Source of the DNA: Odobenus rosmarus divergens
Lineage: Eukaryota; Chordata; Mammalia; Carnivora; Odobenidae
Assembly: GCF_000321225.1 (NCBI RefSeq)
Contig: NW_004450398.1
Span: forward strand, 1,198,675-1,262,674
Direction: 5' to 3'
DNA length: 64,000 bases
The notes under the pieces are model-generated. The model ran no database searches. It saw only the letters and a program-made list of their open reading frames with translations, and had not been told where the DNA came from. The first letter of the stretch is position 1. The number at the start of each line of letters is the position of its first letter. This document shows positions 45,917 through 57,700 of this stretch, piece by piece. A program made the position numbers and the translations under genes.

Positions 45917-47509
45917 ATGAATAACTTTTAAAAGTTCTTTTACTGACCCTTTATTGATGACCTAGCATGATACTTCATAGCAGCTACTGAAAACCTTCCT
46001 AATTTGAGTAAAGATGGGCTGAACTGTTATGGCATCCAGCAGTTCTATATGGATGTTGGTTCAAAGAACACAGTCCTCCAAGAACTTGTCAGCTGCTGAT
46101 CTTCCATGCTAAGAAACAACTGGTACTGCTAATGTGTTTTGCAGAAGTCTAGAAATCACTTTTCAGATTGGCCAGAATGTGACATTCCTCAAGGAATGTA
46201 ATTCCTCTAGACTGAGGCTGACTGGATTGCAAAATTTTCTTCTTAAGTCCTGTCCAAGGAGGGGCCGGTGTATGCCGCAAGCCTGAGTGACCCGGTGTGC
46301 CCATGGTGCCCACCTGGCCCTACAGCTGCCGGAGACCCCCTAACTGCCCCTGGCGACTTCGCTGCTCTCCTCCTTTCTCTCCCCCAGCACCCTCCCAAGG
46401 TTCCTGAAAAAAACAAGTCTAGTAACAATGTCTTGACTAGCCAGTTCTCCCCGGCCTGAACGCAGGTGCACTGCCTCCTTCCCTCTTTCACTGGCTAAGA
46501 TGCACATTTCATCTCCAATCCATTTATAGTATTATCAGCTAAGGGCAAGTCTTGTGCTATTATGTGTGTGCTGGGTGCTCTGCAGGTAGATGCCGTCTCC
46601 TAGAAACCCTCTTAACAATTCCGGAGAACCAGCACTCACGACAAAAGGACAAAAGGGAGGGAGGGGGAAAGGACAGGAAGCCGAGGACTGTATTACAAGC
46701 ACATGGGAAGCACAAAGACAGCTCCTGGAGGAGGGAATGAAGACAGTGGACCAGGAAGAGCCACGTCGGGAGCAAGGGTCTGTTCTCCACGTGCCAGGCC
46801 GGCCCTGTGTGTACCCCCGGTTCTGGCGGAATGAGCAGGTCTTACCAGGGCCGGGTAGGGCACTGACTCTGGAGAACTCTTACCACTGCTGTCCTGTGAG
46901 TTCGTGAGCCATCCGCGTCTACACGGCACCCGACAATGCCAGTCACACAGCGGGTCTCACATCCGTCTCCCCCACCTCAGCTCGCCCTGTGAACTCAGCG
47001 GTGGGCGCTGGGGACCCAAAGTCACGTGAGGCTGTGGATGTTCAATCTGTGGAGAAACCAAAAATGCTGCTAGGGAGACGAGGCACTGTCATTACGCTAT
47101 CCTTGGTGGTGAAAGAACTGAGAACAAATTCCCTGGGACACGAAAACACTGTCATTTATTTCATCTGCCCTCCTGGTAAAGGTGCCTGCGGACCCACGTT
47201 CCGTCTTTCCTCTACCTCTGACACGGCTCATGCTCCTTCCACTGAAACGGCTTTCTGTGAGCTCAGTGTGACCCACCTGCCCAGAGCACGGCCTTCTTCA
47301 GGGCGTCTTCTCAACTTCCTCGGGACGGACGTACTCTCACCCCGCCCTCCCGTCTCCGTTCCTCCAGACGGGACACAACACCCCCCGGTTTCCTTACGCA
47401 TCCCGGACTACTTCTCAGGCTCTGACAGTGCCTCTTTTCCTCCCGTTCCCAGACCCCGGGCCCCTGCGCAGCCCCGCTCCTCCCCTGTCCTACTTTGTGC
47501 ACGCTCATC

Positions 47510-48010
47510 CATCCACAGCTGTAACCGTCCCATGACTTCCAGACTTCCTTCTTTCCTTCAAGAACCTTCTCTTCCACGGTCCAGATCCTGGATGTGCCCT
47601 TGGACTTTAAAGCTCAAAATACGGAAAAAGAATCTCATATTTTTCTTTCCAAATCTACTCCTCCTGCCTTCCCAAGTTCTATGAACACCACCACTCATGT
47701 GCCCAGGTATTCAGAATTTGGGAGTAATCTGAATTTCCCTTCTTGTATATCCAATTTTTGGTCAAATCTTTTTCTTCCTCTTTTTTTTTTTTTCCACGTA
47801 TGCTCCATGCCCAGCATGCAGCACAACACGGGGCTTGAACTCACAGCCCTGAGATCATGACCAGAGCTGAGATCAACAGTCGGCCGCTCAACCAAGCCAC
47901 CCAGGTGCTCCTTTGGTCAAGTCTTATACTTTGTCCTCACTGCTGTCACCCTATCAGACTTCAGTACCTACAAGACCAGTGGTTTCCTGTGCTCAACCAC
48001 CTAAACCCTG
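47510..48010 (+). mobile_element. L2-like LINE fragment with nested SINE
   Basis: Pyrimidine-rich text with TTCTTTCCAAATCTACTCCTC and CAGAATTTGGGAGTAATCTG resembles an L2 coding stretch. A SINE sits at 47779-47911. Confidence 0.45.
47779..47911 (-). mobile_element. Short old carnivore SINE
   Basis: It is flanked by TTTGGTCAARTCTT. Confidence 0.9.
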
Positions 48011-48059
48011 TATCAGGCCATTCCAATGCATTATTTATTCTTTAAAGAAATACTAATTA

Positions 48060-48620
48060 TGTCACACATGGGATAAGTGCTAGGTGCGAGGACACAGTGG
48101 TGAACATACATCATTTATCATTTTCCTACCATTAACTGGCTCTCCCCTGCCCTCTGAAAGCTTATCCTCAAAACGGGAGAGCCAATTACAGGGCAAGAAG
48201 TGCAGAGGTGGCAGTGTTCCAGGAAGAAGTTAGGGCCTGTGGGAAGGTATGTAGGTGTGGAGCTGAAAGCAGGATCTACAAGGAGTGAGGGGCAGTGTGT
48301 GAAGTCGGGGACGTAGAAGGGAGGCACCGGATGAAGCCTGCCTGACGTGTGGACGACCGTGTAATTTACTGTTCAAACGAAGACACTTTTTTTCAGGACA
48401 AATACTAAAGCAGCTAGGATACCAGATAACAGATGCCAACTCAGATATATGTGAGGCGCCCGGAGGAATCTGTACCTTATCCTCAGGACAATGATAATGC
48501 CATGAAGGTGGTCAAGCATGATTGGCTTTGACAGGGTCAGATTTGCACGTTACGAAGATCACTGAAGGGGGCAGAGAATGGACTACAAGTTGCACAAGTG
48601 GAGACCAGAAGACGAGTTAG
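48060..48620 (+). mobile_element. L2-like ancient repeat
   Basis: It has GATTGGCTTTGACAGGGTC, AGAATGGACTACAAGTTGC and similar; diverged, family from memory. Confidence 0.4.
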
Positions 48621-49074
48621 GATAGTCTGGGGAAAACAGGATGCCGGCCTGCACTACAAGATGGCAGGGTTAGAAAGAATTAAAGACGAGAGACATTTAA
48701 AATGTAAATTATTCCATTTAAAAGGAATAAACAAGCCTTTGCTGTTGACCATGTGTGGAGGAGAAGAGTTAAGGATGACTGGGGCAACGAGGTGGCTGGT
48801 GGTGCCAATAACCGAGACACAGAACACAGGACATACAGGTCCGTGGGGAAGATAATGAGTTGCTGTGGGACCTGCTAGGTGTGAGGTCCTCCTTTAACAC
48901 AGTTGATGGGTTTGAAGACAGAAGGTCTACAAATTCCCATTAGTTATCTATGGTGGATAACAAATTACCCCAAATTTAGTGGCTTAAAATAACAAACAGT
49001 ATCTCGGTCTCTATGGGTCAGGAGGCAGCATGGCTAGATGGTTCTGGCTGAGGGTCTCTCAAGAGTCTGTGGTC

Positions 49075-49260
49075 GGGGCGCCTGGGTGACTCAGTTAAGC
49101 AACTGCCTTCAGCTCAGGTCATCATCTCAGGGTCCTGGGACCAAGCCCTGCATTGGCTCCCTGCCAGGGAGTCTGCTTTTCCCTCTCCCTCTGCCTGCCC
49201 CCCACTCAACTCATTCTCTCTCTCTCCCTCAAATAAATAACATCTTAAAGAAAAAAAAAA
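49075..49260 (+). mobile_element. Carnivore SINE
   Basis: It is flanked by KTSTGTGGTC and ends in an A tail. Confidence 0.92.
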
Positions 49261-49391
49261 ATTTGTGGTCACCTCAAGGTCCGACTCTGAGGATCCACTT
49301 CCGTGCTCACTCCCGTGGTTGCAGCTGGCTAAGCAGCCTCAGGACATGACAGCTGGCTTCACCCAAAGCAAATAACAGAAGGAAAGAGGGA

Positions 49392-49600
49392 GGGGTGCCT
49401 GGGTGGCTCAGTCCGTTAGGCATCTGCCTCCGGTTCGGGTCCTGGGATCCAGCCCTGCATCGGGCTCCCTGCTCAGCAGGGAGTCTGCTTCTCCCTCTCC
49501 CTCTGCCCCTCCCTCCTGCTCATTCTCTCTCTCTCCCTCAAATAAATAAATAAAATCATTAAAAAAAAAAAAAAAAAAAAGAAAAGGAAGGAAGGAAAAA
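49392..49600 (+). mobile_element. Carnivore SINE with long A/GGAA tail
   Basis: It shares the subtype of the copy at 49075; the tail is about 20 A, then a GGAAGGAAGG run. Confidence 0.92.
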
Positions 49601-50560
49601 AAAAAGCAAGGGGAAAAAATACTCAAGGTGGAAACTACAGTCAGCTGTGTCCTATCTGATAGAAGCAAGTCACACTCAAGGGGAAGGGAATGAAGCGCCA
49701 TCACTTAAATATCCAAGAATCTGTAGGCATGTGTCCAATTTTTTTATCACCACAATATCACAGCCAGATTATGAACTTTCCCAGAGCCCAGTGATGAATT
49801 AGGCCACGTTCTCTTCCTCCCCACCACCAGTTCAAAAACCGTATACCTACAGATCTCTCCAAGGTACATATCAACCTTCAGCCTGGTAATGAATTAATTC
49901 CTTAACCTACCGTTCTAGCCTCATCTCCCATCCTCCCCTCTGCATGTCCCTGCTCCAGCCACTTACTCCTTTATCTGAAGTCACGCCTTGCCTTTGGTCT
50001 AGAAGTCTGGTTCTCAGACTTGAATTCAAAAGACACATGTGACTCCCCTAATGCTCTTCTCAGAACACTAGAAAACGTTGATACACGAGGCCTAACACAA
50101 CAATTCAGAATACTGTGCTAAAATGAATTCCCTCTGACACGAAATTCTAGAACAGACGAGTGAGGGTAGGTGCCAAGGTTTAAGAACATTTCTTGCACAA
50201 GTTGATTATTGACAAAGTCACTATCAGAGACCAGCAGCAGAACATGCCTTCCTCCAGCCGTGGCCATATGGAAGGAGCATTTTGGGGAAACAACATACAC
50301 AAAAGCCTCCTACTCCCATTCTTTCAGGTCTCAAAAATGTCCACAGCTAGTTGCAAAAAGGCTAGAATCATCTTGCATGTCCATCACAACGCTCCTAAAT
50401 AAACTGTTCATCTACACGATAGAAGGCGTTTTTAAAGATGAGGCAGAGCACTAGGTACCGACTTGACAATCTCCAACATACATGCATTCGGAGCAAAAGA
50501 CAACTTACAGAACAATGGGTATATTAGACTACTATTTGCTTTCCAAAAAAGATGATTAAA

Positions 50561-50740
50561 GGGCGCCTGGGGAGGGCGCCTGGGTGGCTCAGTTGGTTAA
50601 GCGACTGCCTTCGGCTCAGGTCATGATCCCAGGGTCCTGGGATCGAGCCCCACACTGGGCTCCCTGGCTCGCAGGAAGCCTGCCGCTCCCCCTGCCTGTG
50701 GTCTCTTACCAAATAAATAAATACAATCTTAAAAAGAAAA
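50561..50740 (+). mobile_element. Carnivore SINE with duplicated head
   Basis: GGGCGCCTGGGGA precedes a second GGGCGCCTGGGTGG; the rest is normal. It lies 80 bp before the RSL1D1 CpG island. Confidence 0.93.
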
Positions 50741-50819
50741 GATTAAGTTTAAACCCACGCATCCATAAAGAGGAAAAAGGATGAGTACTTTCTAAACGTG
50801 CCTGGAACATCCCTGCAAG

Positions 50820-51760
50820 GCTCCAGGACAACAGGTAGCAGCGGGGACCTCGGGGGACGCGGGCAGGGAGGGGACTCTACCTTTTCCGGCCGCGGGTTAC
50901 TCCAGCCTGCACGCTTCGGGGTACCCGCGCTGACCTCCCGCCTCTCTCAGACCCGAGGCCCACGAGAGACCGGCGCCGACTCACGGCTCGCGTCCCCGCA
51001 CCCCGGCCTCCGAAGGGGCGGCGGCGGGCCGGCGCCCGTGGGTGGCAGGCCAGGCCTCGCGCTCTCCCCAAGCCCCTCCCCGCCTCCAGGCGCTCGCTCG
51101 ATTCCCTCCGTGCACAGTGAGAGCCAGGAGTCGCCAGGCTGCTCCCGCGCCTCACACAAGAGACTCGGACCGCAGGCGCAGCATCCGGATCGGTTCACTC
51201 ACGCCGCCAAAATCCCGCGGCTGTGACGTCCCGGGGCACAACCCCGCGCTCCCGGACGTGACGCGAGAGCCCGGTCCCGCCCCCCAACTTCCGGCTACGG
51301 GCCTGAGCTCGCGCGTGCGCACGGGGGCCCAGTCCTGGGTACCGCGCGCCCGTCTGCACGAGGTGAAGAGCGAAATGGAGGGTTCGGCTTCCAAGCCACT
51401 CTCATCCTCAACCGCAGCCTCGGCCTCCGCTCCAGCGACCCCGGCCTCCGTGGAGCAGCTGGACAAAGGACAGGTGAGCGGGAGGGGGGCTCGGAAGCGG
51501 GGTGGCCGTGGGCTTGTGAGGCTCGGGGTGCGGGTTCCGCGCCCCCGCGGGCGCCCCCGGAGTTTTGGGAGGGTGGCTGGGTCGCGCTTCGCTCAGCCTG
51601 CCCGCTCCTTCCTGCGCGCTGGGAGGTGCCTGTCGCCGCCTAGCCCTGCGGCCTGCCCCCTCCTCCCCCAGGTGGATTGCAGGTGCAGCCTGGGCTTCCG
51701 GGGTGAGATCCACCTAGCTCCGTTTGCCCACCGTTGACTTGGGCAGGTTGCTTAATTCGG
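50820..51760 (+). promoter_or_regulatory. RSL1D1: CpG island with RSL1D1 promoter
   Basis: This is a dense CpG block before and across exon 1. It holds a CRE-like TGACGTC (51224-51230), a GC box CCCGCCCCC (51276-51284) and an ETS core CTTCCGG (51288-51294), about 80-150 bp before the ATG. No TATA box is seen. Initiation near 51300 is inferred. Confidence 0.8.
51375..51473 (+). CDS. RSL1D1: RSL1D1 coding exon 1 (residues 1-33)
   Basis: The exon reads [19 protein letters not shown] and onward to LDKGQ inside the CpG island. The donor is CAG|GTGAGC. Confidence 0.94.
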
Positions 51761-54700
51761 CAAGCTTAAGTGACCTCAGGTTTAAAAGGGCCTCTGCTGG
51801 CCTCGGCTCCTCCCCGGGATCAGAGGAGGCAAGGCCCGTGAAGCTCTGTAGCCAGGGGCCTGGCACATAGTAAGCGCTCAGTGAATGCTAGTTGTGGTGT
51901 TTAGCGCTTTTCCCGGGATTGCTGCCTTAATCATCGAGGGCCCGGCAAGCATGTTCCCACCTGGCGCGAAGCCTTCACGTGGGAGAGGCTCTCTTCTGTA
52001 GACGGGTGCTGAGCGGATACTTAGGTGGTTTCTGATGGAGTCTGATCCCAAATTGTAGGATCCTGATACAGACGGTTGTGGAGGTTGCCTATTCAAATAG
52101 AATTTGAGGAGGGAAAAAAAAGGAAAAAATGCGGAGGAGGGGGCAAATGCTAAATTAGATTGAGATTTAATTTATTTGTGTGTCTCTACTTTGCAGATTA
52201 GAAAGGCGGTGGAAGCTCTGTTGGCACATTCCAAGTCCAGGAAAAACGCCAATGGATTGCTTTTGAATGAGAATGAAAATTTCTTTTTAATGGTGGTATT
52301 GTGGAAGATTCCAAGTAAAGAACTGAGGGTCAGATTGTGAGTTCTGATTTTCTACTTTTGCCCTTGTTATCTGCTCAGTCATTCGGTATAGCTGTTAACA
52401 ATTGCCCTTTTGTTTCTAGTGGAAACTTTGCGAACTCAAAATATGAGTTGAAATATGAAATTGTGCCTTGAAAAAAAAAAAGCAGACATGCTTAAATTTC
52501 CTAAAAATTTCGGCAGTTTTCGGGGGCTGGTTGGACAGTTAACCTAAGCAGTTCTACTGAATCTGAAACCTGGTTTTTAGAATAAATTAAACAGCTTTTG
52601 TGTTTGTATAATTCTGTTATCCTTCCATATCATGCTAGTTCCAAGCTAAACTACTGAGGTCCCGGACTCACTTCTTCAAGTAAAGATGATTAAAAACTTA
52701 ATGAGGAGCGATGAGCTCCTTCTGGAAAACCCATGGTGATCACACGTTCTTACTACTGTAGGACTCCGAGGTCAGAGATGCCCACTCTGCAGAGTTGCCA
52801 GACTTAGCAAATAAAAATACAAGTTATTTTTTTTTTTAAGATTTATTTACTTATTTTAGAGCACGAGTGGGATGGGCAGAGGGAGTTATAATTTTAAGCA
52901 GACTCTCTGCTAAGCAGCAGAGCCCTGTGTAGGGCTCGATCCCCCAACCCAGAGATCATGATCTGGGCCAAAACCAAGAGTCGGATGCTTAACCCACTGT
53001 GTCACCCAGGTGCCCCAAAATATAAGTTAATTTTTAGTATAAGTAGGTCCCATGTAATATTTGGGGCATAATTATACTAAAAAAATTACAAAGATTAAAT
53101 TTAACTTGTGCTGTTTTCTATCTGGCACCCCTGCTTCTGTGGAGTCTTTCATTTCCTGACTGTCCAAAAAAAGCCAGGTGTGCTAAAGAAAGTATATCGG
53201 ATAGATGGTTTCTTTTCTTTTCCCCATGAGTGGGGACGCAGGACTGGTAAGAATGATTAGAAATTGGAAAGAGTCTTGGATCCTCAGATTCTCTTAACTG
53301 ATGATCACAGACCTGCCCCAGCCAGTTGCCTTAGTTACTGTGTTCTGTATCCCGCACACATTCTTTTATTCCACACCTTTGCTCAGGCAGTTTCTCCTTT
53401 CTGGGAAGCCCTGTCACTTTCTCTAGGATATTTTCCCAACTCCTCACCTCGTGATGATTCCTGCCATTTCCCGGCTTGGTATCACTTCCCATCGTGTTTG
53501 GCAAGTAATGTGTGTGCACCCCTCAGGCCAAGGAAATGTTTCCTCAGAACACATAGGCCTAGGAAATGGGTGAAACCTTATTCTCGATATAAGACTCAAC
53601 TGTAATAACACGTGTTTGCCAGTCCCTGTTGGTTTGCTCCATATTTTCTATTCAGCTCTGAAGGAGCTATGTTGTTCATGGAGCCCAGAGTTTTCTGCAA
53701 GGTAAAGTTCTGAACCAGAACTATCCTGATGAAACCAGATTATTCTAGCATGTTCTAGTACGTGTGCATATATAATAACATATAAAATAATAACCTCATG
53801 TGCACTACTTTGGGTGTCTTTGTTAGTGTTCTAACTCTGGTTATATCCCACATAGTAATTAATACTTTGTTTATTTTGGGAGAGGAGGGAGAGGGGGAGA
53901 GAAAGAATCTTAAGCAGACTTCACACCCAGAGTGGAGCCCAATGTGGGGCTCGATCTCGCAACCCTGAGATCCTGACCTGAGCCGGAACCAGGAGCCACC
54001 GACTGAGCCACCTTGGCTCCCCTAATTAATATTTTGGACTCTGGGTATTTGTGGTGATTTACTTGAATCTTAAATCTCTTCTCCATACCATTGAAGACTA
54101 GATATATTTTTAAATGTTCTTGGTAGAGTATTTGCTTAAATAGCGTGAATGAAGTTTGTTGAAATGACTGAATTTATTGTGTATTCTGTGGAATAGAAGC
54201 ATACGTTTTCTTCCTCTGTTATAATGCTTTCTTCCTCTGTTCCATCTCTGTATTTTGCAGGTCCTTGCCTCATGGTATTCGATCAGATTTAACAGATATT
54301 TGTTTACTTACCAAGGATGAACCCAATTTAACTCCTGAAAAGACAGAACGGTTTTACAAGAAGCTTTTGAACAAGCATGGAATTAAAACCATATCTCAGG
54401 TCAGGAGTGGTTAATATTTTCAGGACAATTAAAAGATCTGATTCAGTCTTTGAAGTGATAAGTAATACATTTCTGTACTACCTACTAACCTAGTATTTCT
54501 TTCCTAGAGATTTTATTTTTTTTTATTCATTCGTTCATTCATTCAGAAATTTTATTTTTTCATAATCTCTTCACCCAACGTGGGGCTTTAAACTCACGAC
54601 CCTGAGATCAAGAGTCACATGCTTCACTGACTGAGCCAGCCAGGTGCCCCTAGGAATTTAATTTTTAATTTAATTTTTTCTTTCTGATTTTCACTGGCTT

Positions 54701-57700
54701 TAGTAAGGCATGTTCCATCTTCTCTATGATGAATGAGCTGTTAAGGTTTCTTGACCTAAAAGCTAACATGTACGTCAGTAACTTTTTTTTTTTTTTTTTT
54801 AAGATTTTACTTATTTACTTGCGAGAGAGCACAAGCCGGGAGAGAGGGAAAGGGAGAAGCAGGCTCCCCGCTGAGCAGGGAGCCTGATGTGGGGCTTGAT
54901 CCCAGGACCCCAGGACCATGGCCTGAGCCAAAGGCAGACACCTAACTGAGTGCCACCTAGGTGCCCCATCAGTAACTTTTATATCTTGAAGAGTTTACGG
55001 AAGATTGCTCCAGTAGGTCAAGGTCGGCACTTCCAGAACATTCCCGGGCTTGCCTGTGACTTGGCACTTCCCGTAGTGGTTTGTAGTTTGTTGGTGTCCT
55101 TTCTTTATGTGGCGTCCCAGGTCATCTCTTTGTCCCCATCGGTTAGCACGGTGCCTGGCCCCTGCTCGGTGCTCTCCACATGTTCACTAAACGTGGCTCT
55201 GGGACATTTTTAAGATCCGGACACAGTTATAGCCTGAGTATTTCTAATTTTTGTTCAAGTTCTTAACTTTCTGTGTTTTTCCTCTTCCTTGTGTTTTCTA
55301 GATTATCCCCCTCCGAACTTTAAAAAAGGAGTATAAAGCCTATGAAGCCAAGCTCCGCCTCCTGGGCAGTTTTGACATCTTTCTCACTGATGCAAGAATC
55401 AGGCGGCTCTTGCCATCCCACCTAGGGAGACATTTCTATCACAGAAAGAAGTAAGTTTCTTAGCAGTAACTGGGTTTGAGCAGAGTGAACTTCGTAGATG
55501 TATATACATTCTGCTCCAAGCACCTGTGTGTTCTTACAGAGTTCCGGTGCCTGTGAACCTTCTAGCCAAGAATTTATCCAGGGAGATCAATGAATGCATA
55601 GGTGGAACGGTCTTAAACATCTCTAAAAATGGTTCCTGCAGGTAGGTCAGAGGTAACGATGTGTGCCCGTGTCCAGTCTTATAGTCATTTGATAATGATT
55701 GCATAAATCTTTTTTTTTTTTTTTTTAACAAGGTCGTCTTAATGAAACCAGATCCTTCTATTAAAACTAAGGTCCGTCCCTCAGAAGTTTTTAATTCTCT
55801 AGAAAAGTGCCGTCCCATAGAACTTTCCACAGTGATGGAAGTGGTCCGTATCTGGGCTCTGTACAGGAGTCATTAGCTGTACATGGCTGCCGTGGCCAAG
55901 GAACTGAATTTCTAATGTTACTTGATTTCAGTTAATGTAAACTGAAATAGGCAGGTGTGGCTCGTGGCTAGTATTTACTGTGTTGGCCGGGGCACCTCTA
56001 GGTATTGCAGCAAACAAGGACAAAACTAATGCTTAGGGAATGTCAGCGGTTCTGGGCTTTTTTGTGTTTCCCTGGCTCATACTACCCGTTACAGGGAAGA
56101 TCCCCTTCAGTCTTGGTTTAACTCCTTGTTCAGTGAATTCATTATCCGTCCTGTCTCATCATGCCGTCGGGCGTCTCTTTGTTGTCACACTGATTTCTTC
56201 TGACTCAGGATGCCAAGCTGGGTGGAACCCCCACACCCAGCCTCAGAAATCAGGAGAGACCTTTTGGGGTGGTGGTGGGTCCCCAGCTAGACAGAGAATG
56301 TGGCTCCACCTTTTTTATGAGGCTGAGGGGCCAGTTTGAATGCTTGGCAGTTGAGCAGGAGGAGGGGATTTTTAAACATATTCAGGATCATTTTTTTTTT
56401 AAGACTGTTTATTTATTTGAGAGAGAGAGAGAGCACAAGCAGGGGGAGCAGGAGGAGAGGGAGAAGCAGGCTTCCTGCCGAGCAGGGAGCCCGATGCGGG
56501 ACTCGATCCCAGGACCCTGGGATCATGACCTGAGCCGGAGGCAGACGCTTCACCAACTGAGCCACCCAGGCGCCCCCAGAATCATTCTGAAAAATAAGCT
56601 GCCTGGGGCATCTGTGGAATGGGGATGGGTAGCTGCCAGGATACCCCAGGAGTCTCTGTGTACCCAGGGGAGGCACCCATGGTAAAACTGACCGCCAGGA
56701 TGTCTAGACTCTGCTCCCCGGGGCGGTTCTGGGGTTGTCATCGGTCTGCAGGTGGCCGATCCCTTAACGGGCTGTAACGAAGCGGCTGAGAAGAGTTGGT
56801 GGTCAGGCCTGGGCCCGACTCTGGTTGTAGGCCGACGTCAGAGTCATGGCTCATGGGCAGTGATGAGCTAGCAGATCGGAGGCCTGGGGGCGTGGGATGG
56901 ATGAGCAGCAGGGAGGGGGGCGGCACGCAGAAGGCAGATGAAGGAGCAGCGATCTCCTCTTTTCCTCCGGGAGACTTGCGGGCAGCTAGCAGACAGTACA
57001 GACGCCTGAACCATTCTGGGCTCTCCTTTCACACCCACCCCCCTCCCGCTGCCCCTCGTTCTGTCCTTTTCCCTCTCTCCCGTCCCCTCCCCTGTCCTCT
57101 CTCTCCCTCACTGCTTGTCATCTTCCCGCCTGGGAAACCAAGGGTGTGCTTGCAGCCGGCAGTGAGCACACAGCGGGCAGAGCCCTGTCTTTGGCTGGAG
57201 GGAGGTGACAGCACCAGCCCCGTCTCGTCCTCATTCTGCGACCCCCAGCAGACCATGAGCCTGCCTTCCGGCTCCCGCAGCGGAGGAACAGGGGACCCTA
57301 TGGCTGAGCAGTAGAGGAACTTTCCACTTGGCTTCTGTCTGCGCCCTGCTTCCGCTGAAGGGATGGTCTTGCCTTTGGCCCGAAGACTCTTTTACACGAG
57401 GGACAAGAACTGTTGGTCTTAGAGATGACAGCTGGGTCAGGGCAGGGGACCATGAGGATGCAAGCATCCCTCCTAGCGGTCTTTCCTTCCCGAACAGCCC
57501 CTCCTCAGGAAAGCTCGAGGGCCAACTCTGTGACCCGTGTTTTCTAGAATGAAGGTAGAACTTCCTTCAGCCCTGCCCACTGACCGATAGGCCTCACAGA
57601 GCGGCTCCTCCATCACCACTTCACGGTGTGATGAATTTCAGGCGCAGGGCATTGCTAGAACACGAAGAGAATAATCTCCCTTTAAAACAGATTGAACGTA

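Larger units (their letters stand above)
48945..49690. mobile_element. Ancient LTR-like repeat split by two SINEs
   Basis: GGATAACAAATTACCCCAAA through GGTTCTGGCTGAGGGTCTCT continues after the SINEs with ACATGACAGCTGGCTTCACC. Probably MaLR class. Confidence 0.4.
42640..50800. other. GSPT1-RSL1D1 intergenic region
   Basis: It is 8 kb of SINE, L1, L2 and LTR-like repeats with a moderately GC-rich unassigned block at 46230-47500. No exon of a known gene is recognised. Confidence 0.75.
52337..54260 (+). other. RSL1D1 intron 2
   Basis: It has two SINEs (52826-53016, 53866-54021) and an L2-like stretch near 53340-53540; the rest is unassigned. Confidence 0.8.

Noticed and set aside
46989..47684. 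231-codon + strand ORF as a gene
   Set aside because: There are no recognisable domains, its end lies in L2-like sequence, and it has no splice or promoter context.
51042..51374. 111-codon extension of RSL1D1 upstream of the ATG
   Set aside because: It is an open frame through the GC-rich promoter and overlaps the CRE and ETS sites; length and start of the known protein fit 51375.
52683..52800. Possible C/D box snoRNA in RSL1D1 intron 2
   Set aside because: Several GATGA-like words occur but no proper C and D box pair with a terminal stem is seen.
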